Below, in pieces: positions 36,253-44,862 of a DNA stretch of 64,000 nt (its first letter is position 1; the number at the start of each line of letters is the position of its first letter). The DNA lies in the NCBI GenBank assembly GCA_024636295.1, contig JAGXHI010000068.1, forward strand, positions 1-64,000, written 5' to 3'. The DNA is from Desulfuromonadales bacterium. GTDB taxonomy: Bacteria; Desulfobacterota; Desulfuromonadia; Desulfuromonadales; JAGXHI01. A model generated the notes under the pieces. It made no database searches. It worked only from the letters and a program-made list of their open reading frames with translations, and had not been told where the DNA came from. The position numbers and the translations under genes are program-made.

Positions 36253-39200
36253 ATGATCCCTACATTCGGCATCGACATCGGCTCCACCGGCATCAAGGCC
36301 GCCGTCGCGGGAAACGCATCGGCCCTGGAGCGCCACTTTCCCGCCTGGCGCCTGCTATCCGAGCGGCCCGCCGGGAGTGATCTGGCCGTTGCCGTCGCGC
36401 CGGTCCGGCCGTCCGGGGGAAATCCCTACGCTATCGTGGCGGAGCTGATCGAGGAAGTTGCAGGCGCTCTTCCCCCCGGGGGGCGCTCGGCGCCGGTTTT
36501 TACCGGGATCGGCGCACGCGCCTGCGCCGAGCGCTTCGGAGGGCTTGCCGTCAACGACGCGCGGGCTCTCGCCCGGGGGATCGGTCTGCTTCATCCCCAC
36601 ATCGCGCACGTACTCGAGATGGGAGGCGCCCGGGCGCGTCTCCTGAACATCGCCGCCGATCCCCGCCAGGGGGAGGTGCTCCTGCATGACTACCGGGCCA
36701 ATGGCGACTGCGCCGCCGGCTGCGGCACCTTTCTTGACCAGCAGGCCAGGCGTCTCGGTGTCGACCTGGCCGAAATCGGAGATCTGGCGCTTCAGGCCGG
36801 ACAGGCCGCCCGGATCGCCGGACGCTGTTCGGTCTTCGCCCGCTCCGACATGATCCACGCCCAGCAGCGCGGAGCGACGCCGCCCGAGGTGCTCAAAGGG
36901 TTGTGCGACGCGGTCGCCCGAAGCTTCAAGGGGAGCCTTCTCCTGGGGCGCGATTTTTCCGGCGGCGCCCTGTTCGTCGGCGGGGTGGCCCACAATGCGG
37001 GAGTGGTACAGGCGCTGCGCGAGGCGCTCGGGCTGACGGCCGAACAGCTCAGCATCCCCCAGGCTCCGGCCCATTACGGAGCCATCGGCGCCGCGCTTTG
37101 GCGCTGGCGTCGGGAGGCGCCGGAGCGGGATTTTGAAACCTCGAAGCCGTCCCTTTCTCCCTCTCCCTGGCCCGCTCTGCATCTCGATCAGGTGGTGTTT
37201 CTTCCCGCCGTTGCCCCTTCTGAGGAAAACCCGCATCAGGTCTTTCTCGGGCTGGACAGTGGATCGGTCTCCACCAATCTGGTCTGCCTTGACGGAGAAG
37301 GGCGGCTCCTGCACGATTTTTACCTGCGCACCGCCGGTCGCCCCGTCGAGACGGCGCGAAAGGCCTTTTCGGCTTTGCGAGCGCTCCTCTCTCCGGGAAT
37401 TGTCATCGCCGGGGTAGGAACCACCGGCTCGGGACGGGAACTGATCGGAGAGCTGATCGGAGCGGATGTCATCCGCGACGAAATCACCGCCCACCACACC
37501 GGGGCGGCGCGGATGGCACGGGAGCACCTGGGAAAAGACGTGGACACCATCTTCGAGATCGGAGGCCAGGACGCCAAGTATATCCGCCTTTCCGAAGGCG
37601 TGGTGGTCGACTTCGCCATGAACGAGGCCTGCTCCGCGGGTACCGGATCCTTTCTGGAGGAGCAGGCCGAACGCCTCGACATCGATCTCTGCGAGGATTT
37701 CGCCCCCCTGGCCCTGTCCGCCGAACACCCGGTGCGGCTGGGGGAGCGCTGCACCGTCTTCATGGAGCAGGATGTTCTGGAGCGCCAGCGCGGCGGCGCG
37801 GCGCCCGAGGACCTTGCCGCCGGGCTGGCTTATGCCGTGGTGCAGAATTACCTCCACCGGGTGGTGCGGGGACGCCCAGTCGGCGAGGTGGTCTTCTTTC
37901 AGGGTGGAACGGCCTACAACCGGGCCGTGGCGGCGGCTTTCGCCCGGGTGCTCGGACGGTCCGTCATCGTTCCCCCCCATGCCGGAGTGATGGGAGCCTA
38001 CGGGGCGGCCCTCCTGGCCATGCAGGCGCAGGGGGAGGGGCCGCGCCCCTCGCGCTTTCGCGGCTTCGAGGGACCTGCTCTCGAAGAACAGCGGCGCACG
38101 TTCACCTGTTCGGCCTGCGCCAACGCCTGCGCCATCCAGGAGTTCACCATCGAGGGGCGTCGAAGCTACTGGGGCGACCGCTGTTCCGAACGCTTTCGCC
38201 GGCCGCGGCGCACCGACCGGGAGCCGATCGTCCCCGACCTGTTCCGTCTGCAGTCCGAGTCGCTCCACCGGAACCATCTGGCCGATCTCGCAGGGGATGA
38301 AGGGGAGGCAGGACGGCGGATTCTGGCCGGACGAATCCGGCGAAAGGCGGGCTGCGTAACGCCGCTGCGCATCGGGCTCCCCCTGGCCATGCACACCTAC
38401 GAGCGCCTCCCCTTCTGGCGCACCTACATCGAGGCTCTCGGCCACGAGACGGTGCTTTCCCCGCCAACCAGCGGGGTTCTCGCCGAAGATGGCATCGAGG
38501 CCGCGGTGGCCGAGCCCTGTTTTCCCGTGCAGGTCGCCCACGGGCACGTCGCCGCCCTGCTGCAGGAAGAAATCGATCATCTGCTCCTGGCGGCGCCGAT
38601 CAACGCCGAGACCGACACTCTCAAGCTCCAGTCCCACGTCTGCCCCTGGGGCCAGACTCTCCCTTTCGTGATCGGGGCCAGCCCTGCGGCTGCCGCGGCC
38701 CGGCAGAAGCTGCTGCAGCCCGTCATTCATTTTCGCGAGGGGCTCGCCCGCGTCGAGCGTGACCTGTGGCGCACCTGCGCCCCACTGGCTGCTTCGCGCA
38801 GCCATCACCGCGACGCCGTCGCCCTGGCCGAGCAGGCCCAGCTCCGCCATGAGGCCACCCTGGCCTCCGCAGGCGCGCAGGCCCTTGACATCCTTGAGCG
38901 CGGGAATGAACAGGCCGTGGTGCTGCTCGGCCGCGCCTACAACCTCTACGACCCGGGGGTCAACCTCAACCTGCCCCACAAGCTGCGCGAGCACTTCGGG
39001 CTGAATGTCCTGCCGATGGCCGCCCTCCCCCTGCAGGGGGAGAAAATACCCTGCGATAACATGTTCTGGCACTCGGGAAGGCGCATTCTGCAGGCGGCGA
39101 GTTTCGCTGCCCGCCGCCCTTGGCTGCACCTGATCTACCTCACCAATTTCGGCTGCGGGCCCGATTCCTACATCAAGCATTTCGCCCGCAGCGCCGCCGG

Positions 39201-39300
39201 ACGTCCCTTCCTGATTCTGCAGCTCGACGGCCACAACAGCGACGCAGGACTTCTCACTCGGGTCGAGGCCTACCTCCATTCCAAGGGGCTGTTGTCATGA
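36253..39300 (+). CDS. Double BadF/HgdC-type 2-hydroxyacyl-CoA dehydratase activase with DUF2229 domain
   Basis: The 1015-residue protein contains two BcrA/BadF/HgdC ASKHA ATPase domains in tandem. The first (about 1-290) has GIDIGSTGIKAA and NGDCAAGCGTFLDQQ; the second (about 325-600) has GLDSGSVSTNLV, GGQDAKYI and NEACSAGTGSFLEEQ. These cysteines would hold the 4Fe-4S cluster of archerase-type activators. A C-terminal DUF2229 part (about 700-1015) follows a CxxC segment (FTCSACANAC). Such proteins drive low-potential electron transfer to a dehydratase or reductase in anaerobes. The next gene overlaps by four bases and encodes the partner. Confidence 0.88.
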   Translation: MIPTFGIDIGSTGIKAAVAGNASALERHFPAWRLLSERPAGSDLAVAVAPVRPSGGNPYAIVAELIEEVAGALPPGGRSAPVFTGIGARACAERFGGLAVNDARALARGIGLLHPHIAHVLEMGGARARLLNIAADPRQGEVLLHDYRANGDCAAGCGTFLDQQARRLGVDLAEIGDLALQAGQAARIAGRCSVFARSDMIHAQQRGATPPEVLKGLCDAVARSFKGSLLLGRDFSGGALFVGGVAHNAGVVQALREALGLTAEQLSIPQAPAHYGAIGAALWRWRREAPERDFETSKPSLSPSPWPALHLDQVVFLPAVAPSEENPHQVFLGLDSGSVSTNLVCLDGEGRLLHDFYLRTAGRPVETARKAFSALRALLSPGIVIAGVGTTGSGRELIGELIGADVIRDEITAHHTGAARMAREHLGKDVDTIFEIGGQDAKYIRLSEGVVVDFAMNEACSAGTGSFLEEQAERLDIDLCEDFAPLALSAEHPVRLGERCTVFMEQDVLERQRGGAAPEDLAAGLAYAVVQNYLHRVVRGRPVGEVVFFQGGTAYNRAVAAAFARVLGRSVIVPPHAGVMGAYGAALLAMQAQGEGPRPSRFRGFEGPALEEQRRTFTCSACANACAIQEFTIEGRRSYWGDRCSERFRRPRRTDREPIVPDLFRLQSESLHRNHLADLAGDEGEAGRRILAGRIRRKAGCVTPLRIGLPLAMHTYERLPFWRTYIEALGHETVLSPPTSGVLAEDGIEAAVAEPCFPVQVAHGHVAALLQEEIDHLLLAAPINAETDTLKLQSHVCPWGQTLPFVIGASPAAAAARQKLLQPVIHFREGLARVERDLWRTCAPLAASRSHHRDAVALAEQAQLRHEATLASAGAQALDILERGNEQAVVLLGRAYNLYDPGVNLNLPHKLREHFGLNVLPMAALPLQGEKIPCDNMFWHSGRRILQAASFAARRPWLHLIYLTNFGCGPDSYIKHFARSAAGRPFLILQLDGHNSDAGLLTRVEAYLHSKGLLS

Positions 39301-40547
39301 GCGGCCGGAAACGCCCCTTGGACGGCCGCATCTGCTATATTCCCCGCATCATCAACCGGTCCTCCCGGCTGTTGGCCGCTGCGCTCGAGGCTGCGTTCGG
39401 CGGAACGTTCCGCATCGTCCCCGAAAGCGACGAACATACAACTCTGCTCGCCGCACCCCACCTCAACGGCGACGAATGCTATCCCCAGGTACTCACCCTC
39501 GGAGATTTTCTCAAGGTCCTCGAGTCGCCCGACTTCGATCCGGCCCGCACGGCCTTTTTTCTCCCCACCTCCAGCGGTCCCTGCCGTTTCGGCCAGTACG
39601 GCGAGCTTCTCAAACAGGTTCTGGCCGAGCGCGGCGTCGGGAACATGCAGGTCCTTTCGCCGGGATTCGACGACGGCTACCTCGGCATGGGCTGGAAGGG
39701 GCTGCGCTACGTCTGGTGGTCGATTATTCTTTCCGACCTCCTGGAGCGGCTGCTGCTGCACACCCGCCCTTACGAGGTGCATCCGGGGCAGAGCGATGCG
39801 CTCTACGAGGAGAGCCTCGATGTCCTGTGCGCCCTCTTCACCGACCCCGCTCTGGACGGACGCGGCCTGCTGCGCGCCCTGCGGCGCACCCTGGCCGCGA
39901 GCGGCGAGCGATTCGGGGCGATACCCGTCGACCGCCTTCGTCCCAGGCCGCTGATCGGGGTGGTGGGGGAGATCTTCTGCCGGCTGAACAGCTTCAGCAA
40001 CGACCAGGCGGTGCGCCGCATCGAGGCGGCCGGGGGGGAGGCCTGGATGACCGGTTTCTCCGAGTGGCTCCTCTACGCCGCCGCCTGGGACCGCATCGAA
40101 CGGAGAGAGGCGGGCCGCGCCTTCTCCCCCGGCGCCTGGCGCAGCGCGCTTCTGGAGGCCCTGCTGCGGCGTGACGAGCACCGCCTGTCCCGGGCTCTCG
40201 GCGAGCTGCTCGCCGCGCGTCCCGAGCCAGGGCGGGTCACCGAGCTCCTCGAGCTGGCCCGCCCCTACCTGCCGCCCCAGGCCGGTCTCGGGGAGACGGT
40301 GCTCAGCCTCGGCCGGGCGGCCTACCTGCAGCGCGCCGGCGCCGACGGCATCCTCGACATCAGCCCCTTCGGCTGCATGAACGGGATCGTCAGCCAGGCG
40401 ATCTATCCCGCCCTCAGCCGCGATTACGGCGGCATCCCCATACGCACCCTCTATTACGACGGAAGCGGCGGCGGACGTGACGAGGAGATCGCCCTGTTCC
40501 TCGAGCTGGCCGCCGCCTATCGGCGAAAAAAGGGAAAAAAGGATTGA
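39297..40547 (+). CDS. HgdB-like acyl-CoA dehydratase activase-related protein
   Basis: The 416-residue protein belongs to the DUF2229/HgdB-like group found immediately after large double-BadF activases: CYIPRIINRSSRLLAAALEAAFGG at the start, HLNGDECYPQVLTLGDFL, TSSGPCRFGQYGELLK and SPFGCMNGIVSQAI contain cysteines placed like the iron-sulfur ligands of dehydratase subunits. Start ATG 39297 overlaps the previous stop (ATGA). The natural substrate of the complex is not known; no acyl-CoA genes lie nearby. Confidence 0.82.
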   Translation: MSGRKRPLDGRICYIPRIINRSSRLLAAALEAAFGGTFRIVPESDEHTTLLAAPHLNGDECYPQVLTLGDFLKVLESPDFDPARTAFFLPTSSGPCRFGQYGELLKQVLAERGVGNMQVLSPGFDDGYLGMGWKGLRYVWWSIILSDLLERLLLHTRPYEVHPGQSDALYEESLDVLCALFTDPALDGRGLLRALRRTLAASGERFGAIPVDRLRPRPLIGVVGEIFCRLNSFSNDQAVRRIEAAGGEAWMTGFSEWLLYAAAWDRIERREAGRAFSPGAWRSALLEALLRRDEHRLSRALGELLAARPEPGRVTELLELARPYLPPQAGLGETVLSLGRAAYLQRAGADGILDISPFGCMNGIVSQAIYPALSRDYGGIPIRTLYYDGSGGGRDEEIALFLELAAAYRRKKGKKD

Positions 40548-40650
40548 AATAGGATTGATTTTTCATTAGGATGTCCGGTAGTTCCCTTTGGAATCTCAAA
40601 AAAACCTTCACCCAGAAGGCGCAGGGGTCCCGAAGGAGTTCAAGAAACCC

Positions 40651-40680
40651 CATCTCACCCCATCTCACCCCATCTCACCC
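40651..40680. repeat. Three tandem copies of a 10-base unit
   Basis: CATCTCACCC occurs three times without interruption, flanked by CCCC. It lies in the 259-base gap before the lipoprotein gene at 40807. Copy number may vary between strains. Confidence 0.85.
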
Positions 40681-40806
40681 CAACTGATCTTCTCTCCGTT
40701 TTGCCGGAGCCCCAGCGAAGCGACGAGTCTGCTGCCAAACGATTATCATGCCTGTCCATCGGGGCGCTACGCCCCCCGGGCCTGTCTTTCAATCAAGGGA
40801 GGAATC

Positions 40807-41631
40807 ATGAAAAGGACGTACTGGATCGATCTGGCGCTCCTGCTGTTTTTTGCGGGGCTGCTTTTTGCCATCGGCTGCGGTGAAAATCCCGATGAGCCAT
40901 CTGGCACCACTGGTGCGCACGGATCGGCAGTGATTACGGGCCCTTCCAACGCTTCATTGGGGGACCGGGTCACCTTCGATGGGAGCAGCAGCAAAAGTTA
41001 TGACTTACAAGGGGAATGGCATGTCCAGGATCCGGATAAAATTCCGGTGGATTGCGAGCTTTCGGACCAGGTCATAATACGCACACCCGCGTGGTACCCT
41101 GCGAATGATGGGGGTTCTTCCAGCAATTACTACATCACCTTCAAAGATGCAAAATGCACTATTACTCCCGATAAAACAGGGCGATATGCCGTAGATTTCT
41201 GTGCCCATGGGGAGACATTTAACGTGGGTACTCCCGGGAAGACGGTATGTGGTACGTTCACATATTTTAGTGTCTCCCAAAACGTCCCGACCGCCGTTTC
41301 GGTCTTGCCGGCCGAAAAGATTTTTTGGGTCGACGATTCCCGCACGCTGTCTCTGGAGGGCGCCGTCACCGACCCCGATGACACCCCCGCCCTGGAATGG
41401 CGCGTCGTCGGCGCCGAGAGGTGCGACGTGGCGCCCGCCTTCGACGCCCCGGCCAGTCTCACCCCGACCCTCACCGTGGGGAATCAATACGGATCGGACT
41501 GCACCTTCTCCGCGAAGCTGACCGCCACCACCGAAGGAGGCTCGGCCTTCGATGCCGTCACCGTGACGGTGAAGGCCCGGCCCTCGACCGGAGGAACCGG
41601 CGGCACGGGCGGCACCGGTTCGGGGGAGTAG
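40807..41631 (+). CDS. Putative lipoprotein with Ig/PKD-like domains
   Basis: The 274-residue protein has a signal with lipobox FAIGC, then two beta-sandwich-like segments: about 35-150 (ITGPSNASLGDRVTFDGSSS is PKD-like) and about 160-255 (SRTLSLEGAVTDPDDTPALEW). Six cysteines could form disulfides. The tail is a Gly-Thr repeat (GGTGGTGGTG). AGGGAGGAATC precedes ATG 40807; the open frame extends upstream without sense. It is followed 46 bases later by another lipoprotein gene, probably in one transcript. Function unknown, cell surface or periplasm. Confidence 0.78.
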   Translation: MKRTYWIDLALLLFFAGLLFAIGCGENPDEPSGTTGAHGSAVITGPSNASLGDRVTFDGSSSKSYDLQGEWHVQDPDKIPVDCELSDQVIIRTPAWYPANDGGSSSNYYITFKDAKCTITPDKTGRYAVDFCAHGETFNVGTPGKTVCGTFTYFSVSQNVPTAVSVLPAEKIFWVDDSRTLSLEGAVTDPDDTPALEWRVVGAERCDVAPAFDAPASLTPTLTVGNQYGSDCTFSAKLTATTEGGSAFDAVTVTVKARPSTGGTGGTGGTGSGE

Positions 41632-41677
41632 GCCCTCGGGTTTTGAATTGCTCATGACATTTTTCCGGAGGACGACC

Positions 41678-42493
41678 ATGAAGATAGAACAAAGAACCTG
41701 TTTTGTGTTGATCCTTTTTGCGCTGCTGGCCTTCTCCCTTTTTGCCGGCGGCTGCTCCAGCGGTGATTCGTCCGACCCCGACCCCAACCCGCGGCCCAAT
41801 GCGGCCCAGAAGAAGGTGGACGAGGGGCAGGCGGCCCTTGAGGCCGGCGACTACAATACAGCGGTCTCCAACCTGGCCGAGGCCGACGCCCTGGCCCCCA
41901 ACGACCCCGAGATCCGCACCCTGCGGGCGACCGCCTACGCCAGCCGCGCGGGGGTGTCGGTGGACTCGCTCACCGAGAGCCTGACCGACCACTACACCGA
42001 CGGTAGCACCGCCCTCGCTCCCGCCCCCCTGCCCAAGATCATCGGCCTCATGAACTACGCGGACCCCGGCGAGTTCGCCGTGCGGACTATGGACACCGGC
42101 AAAGCCCTCGACCTGATGGTGGCCGGCGATCCCACCCTCGCGTCCCTCGGCGACGAGGACCGGGCCACCGTCGGAGCCCTGGCCATGGTCCACACCCTGC
42201 AGCAGACGACCCTGATCCTGGAGGGGAACAGCCCCGCCCGGCTCACCGACGCGGAAATCGAGACCCTGGTGAGCGCCAACTACGCCGACCATCAGGAGGG
42301 CCTCAACCGGGCCGTGGCCGTCGCCGCCCATACCAGGGGCGATCTCATCGCCGCCATGACCGACCCGCTCACCGAGCTGGTCGCGTCAGGCGAGGTGGAG
42401 ACGCTTCTCGCCGATTACGGCATGGATGATGGGGAGGTGACCGAACAGGAACTTCTGGACTTGCTGCAGGGGCTCAACGATCCGGCGCCCTAG
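41678..42493 (+). CDS. Putative lipoprotein with a TPR-like N-terminal unit
   Basis: The 271-residue protein has a signal ending in lipobox FAGGC and a low-complexity DPDPNPRPN linker. One tetratricopeptide-like pair follows (KKVDEGQAALEAGDYNTAVSNLAEADALAPNDPEI), then a helical region without recognised motifs. CGGAGGACG precedes ATG 41678. It follows the Ig-like lipoprotein by 46 bases and ends before a strong hairpin at 42549-42579. Function unknown. Confidence 0.78.
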   Translation: MKIEQRTCFVLILFALLAFSLFAGGCSSGDSSDPDPNPRPNAAQKKVDEGQAALEAGDYNTAVSNLAEADALAPNDPEIRTLRATAYASRAGVSVDSLTESLTDHYTDGSTALAPAPLPKIIGLMNYADPGEFAVRTMDTGKALDLMVAGDPTLASLGDEDRATVGALAMVHTLQQTTLILEGNSPARLTDAEIETLVSANYADHQEGLNRAVAVAAHTRGDLIAAMTDPLTELVASGEVETLLADYGMDDGEVTEQELLDLLQGLNDPAP

Positions 42494-42548
42494 ACGTCCC
42501 GGGCAGACCCAGGGTCTACGGATGACAGACGAATGAATAATTTTCAAA

Positions 42549-42579
42549 ACCAATGCCCGGGCTCGCCTCGGGCATTGGT
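42549..42579 (+). terminator. Palindromic hairpin after the TPR lipoprotein gene
   Basis: ACCAATGCCCG (42549-42559) pairs perfectly with CGGGCATTGGT (42569-42579). It is well placed to end the two-lipoprotein transcript, but lacks a T-tract. Confidence 0.6.
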
Positions 42580-42599
42580 CTAATCGCCGCGATGGTGCC

Positions 42600-43388
42600 A
42601 TGACGTCTCAATTGCGCCGTGAATGGCGGGAATTTATCGCCGCCGTGCGCCGGCTGGACCCCCAGACGGCATTCGTTCTGGTCGCCGCCGCTCTCTTTGC
42701 CCTGATCCAGGCCACCTTCGGCGGGCGGCATTTTTTTTCGGCGGAGTTTTCTCACCTTTTCGGAAGAGAGTTTCGGGAACTGGCAGGGTGGGCCTGGTGG
42801 TTCGGCCTGCGGGGGCTGACGGGTTTCATCCTGCCGGCGCTGTGCCTGCGCCTGATCTTCAAGCGCTCTGCAGCCGAGATGGGTCTGGGCCTTGGCGACT
42901 GGAAGCTGGCCCGGACGATCGTTCTGGTCTATCTGCCGCTGGCTTTCCTCGGCGCGTGGGTGCTCTCCGGCCAGGCGGCGTTTCAGGTGCGATACCCTCC
43001 CTTTCGCCCGGCCGCCTTCCACTGGGGTCTGTTCTTCACCTTCGAGGCCTTCTCCCTCTTTTACTGGATCGGCTGGGAGTACCTGTGGCGCGGCTTCGTC
43101 TTGTTCGGCACCGCCCGCACCTTCGGAGTTTACGCCATTTTCATCCAGATGGTGCCCTTTGCGATGCTGCACTACGGTAAGCCCCTGCCGGAAGCAATCC
43201 TTTCCATTGCCGGCGGCCTGGCGGTCGGTGCGCTGGTGTGGCGCTGCCGCGCCTTCTGGATCGCCGTGCCCCTGCACGTGACTCAGATCTTTGCCCTGGA
43301 TTTCTGGTGCGCCCTGCGCCACCGCACCGGCATCTCCGGCATCGGCCCGGAGGACCTGATCGATCTGCTGCGGGGTTGGCTTGGATAA
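42600..43388 (+). CDS. CPBP-family intramembrane protease-like protein
   Basis: The 262-residue protein has about seven hydrophobic segments. In the C-terminal half, WEYLWRGFVLFG, FAMLHYGKP and AVPLHVTQ match the three motifs of the CPBP (CAAX protease and bacteriocin-processing) family; the first has EYLWR where EExxR is usual, so one of the two glutamates is missing. Activity is therefore uncertain. The ribosome site is weak. It precedes the selenoprotein candidate by 54 bases. Confidence 0.8.
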   Translation: MTSQLRREWREFIAAVRRLDPQTAFVLVAAALFALIQATFGGRHFFSAEFSHLFGREFRELAGWAWWFGLRGLTGFILPALCLRLIFKRSAAEMGLGLGDWKLARTIVLVYLPLAFLGAWVLSGQAAFQVRYPPFRPAAFHWGLFFTFEAFSLFYWIGWEYLWRGFVLFGTARTFGVYAIFIQMVPFAMLHYGKPLPEAILSIAGGLAVGALVWRCRAFWIAVPLHVTQIFALDFWCALRHRTGISGIGPEDLIDLLRGWLG

Positions 43389-43442
43389 GTCTCCTCAGTG
43401 GCCCTTTCGCTGGCGGCAGACATTTTCTTCAAAGGTGTTATA

Positions 43443-44042
43443 ATGAATGGCATGGACGATCTGGAAGTCTTCTTCGATTACGTCTGACCCTGGTGTTACT
43501 TCGGTGCCGTGCGCACCGAGCAGTTGCGCGAGGAGTTCGACCTGACCCTGCGCCACACGGTCTTTCCGCTGCATCCGGAAACTCCGCCGGGTGGCCTGGA
43601 GCTGTCCGAGCTGTTTGCCGGCAGAGGTAAAGATCTGGGGGCGATGTTTCAGCGTCTGCAAAATGCGGCCGCCGAGGTCGGTGTGCCGCTCGGAAAGCGC
43701 AGCCGCACCTACAACAGCCGCCGCGTGCAGGAACTGGGAAAGTGGGCCGAGGAGCAGGGGAGGGGCGATGCTTTCCGCGAGGCCGTCTATCACGCCTATT
43801 TCGTCTCCGGGGAAAACATCTATCTTCCTGAGACCCTCTCCGCCATCGCCACAAAGGCTGGACTTGACGCCGAGGAGGCGCTGCAGGCCGTGCGCGAGGA
43901 GCGCTACGCTTCCGCGGTCGATGCCGACTGGCTGCGGGCTCGCGATCTCGGAGTCAGCGCCGTGCCGACCCTTCGCTATGAGGGGCGCACCCTGGTCGGT
44001 TTCACTCCCTATGAGAATATGCGACAGCTGATTATCGGCTGA
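43443..44042 (+). CDS. DsbA-family (FrnE-like) thiol oxidoreductase with in-frame UGA, probable selenoprotein
   Basis: Reading from ATG 43443 (AAGGTG upstream), the frame is MNGMDDLEVFFDYV, then TGA at 43485-43487, then PWCYFGAVRTEQL and on to a normal stop, 199 residues in all. The UGA falls exactly where the first Cys of the DsbA/FrnE active-site CPWC is expected, giving UPWC. A stem-loop at 43500-43520 fits the bacterial SECIS. The C-terminal half (VSAVPTLRYEGRTLVGFTPYENM) has the cis-Pro motif of thioredoxin folds, and the helical insert is FrnE-like. No signal peptide is present, so it is cytoplasmic. A simple nonsense mutation is unlikely, since the rest of the gene is intact. Confidence 0.85.
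43500..43520 (+). promoter_or_regulatory. Bacterial SECIS-like stem-loop
   Basis: Eight pairs (TTCGGTGC with GCACCGAG, including one G-U) enclose the five-base loop CGTGC. The loop starts 20 bases after the UGA and has G at its second position. Known bacterial SECIS elements have the apical loop 16-37 bases after the UGA with a G in the first two loop positions. Confidence 0.75.
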
Positions 44043-44070
44043 AGAGGTTTTCCTGCCGGCAAAAACTATA

Positions 44071-44109
44071 GGAGACCGCCCTGTTCGGGGCGGCCTCCTT
44101 TGTTTTTTT
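44071..44109 (+). terminator. Intrinsic terminator after the DsbA/FrnE gene
   Basis: GGAGaCCGCCC pairs with GGGCGGcCTCC around a short loop, followed by TTTGTTTTTTT. It lies 29 bases after the stop codon. Confidence 0.92.
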
Positions 44110-44133
44110 GGATGTGAACACCTCGGCGGCGGT

Positions 44134-44313
44134 TTACAGAGGTCTTGGCCTGCAGAGGTTCTCGGGGTGGTGGGTTTCTCTTCTGCAGTTGGTGCAGACA
44201 TAACGGGGATTCTCGAAAATCTTCTCGACTTCGGGATTCATCACCGTCGGTTTCAGCTGGCAGGCATGAAGATCACAATGTTCCTCGGGGTTTTCGCAGT
44301 CGTTTTCAGCCAT
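44134..44313 (-). CDS. Small cysteine-rich protein, probable metal-binding
   Basis: The 59-residue frame has AAGGAGAAAGCCC before its ATG. Six cysteines and several histidines are present: CENPEEHCDLHAC near the start and VCTNCRRETHHPENLC near the end. The second part has a CxxC with a later Cys and two His, like a small zinc ribbon. Codon use resembles neighbours. Its function is unknown; redox or metal handling is suggested by composition only. Confidence 0.72.
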   Translation of the reverse strand: MAENDCENPEEHCDLHACQLKPTVMNPEVEKIFENPRYVCTNCRRETHHPENLCRPRPL

Positions 44314-44396
44314 GGGCTTTCTCCTTCCTGTTACCTAAAATGTATCGCAGATCCTTCCGGCGTCAACTTCCGTCATCTTCCCTAGGCTTCAGACGA

Positions 44397-44828
44397 TCAG
44401 CTTTTCAGCAGAAACGTTCTCTGCCGTCTCTGGGCATAATCGAACTCGTGAATCATTTTCCAGAAAAAGATCAATCTTCGCCGTGTCGCCGGCAACCGGC
44501 TCAAGGCTGTTGCGCAGGCCATGGCGCTCCAGAGGATCAACTTTCCGCCGCTATAATCGAAACCTGATTCCCTTCGGATGAAACCGTAACCATAATAGAA
44601 TAGAAATCCGCACAGAACCGCGATCACGGTGAGCTGGAACATCAGCCGCAGAATGATGCCGGGGTCGACATGATTCACGGAGGGCTTGCCCGCCAGACGT
44701 TTCCACCTGGCATTGATCAGTGCAAGCAGGCAGAGGATGACGCCGACCAGAGAGTCCATGATGCGAATGAGCAGATATCCGGAAACAATGCCCCAGGCCA
44801 TGGCTATAGCGATGATGTCGATGCTCAT
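44397..44828 (-). CDS. Predicted membrane protein, unknown
   Basis: The 143-residue protein has two hydrophobic hairpin-like segments, about residues 4-43 (IIAIAMAWGIVSGY and LVGVILCLLALI) and 62-85 (LMFQLTVIAVLCGFLFYYGYGF), and a basic C-terminus. ATG 44828 has GCGGAGAAG upstream. It begins 34 bases after the methyltransferase stop on the same strand and may be co-transcribed. No family recognised. Confidence 0.62.
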   Translation of the reverse strand: MSIDIIAIAMAWGIVSGYLLIRIMDSLVGVILCLLALINARWKRLAGKPSVNHVDPGIILRLMFQLTVIAVLCGFLFYYGYGFIRRESGFDYSGGKLILWSAMACATALSRLPATRRRLIFFWKMIHEFDYAQRRQRTFLLKS

Positions 44829-44862
44829 AATATTTATCTTCTCCGCCCTTCTCCAAAGACGT

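Noticed and set aside
36355-39279. 974-residue open frame antisense to the double-BadF gene
   Set aside because: Shadow frame caused by high GC and codon bias; the plus strand carries coherent ASKHA motifs.
40761-40776. GGGGCG-CTA-CGCCCC hairpin before the Ig-like lipoprotein, considered as a fourth GEMM-I aptamer
   Set aside because: The CAAACC-like, GCAAAGCC-like and ACAGCC core elements are all missing; it is only a short GC hairpin.
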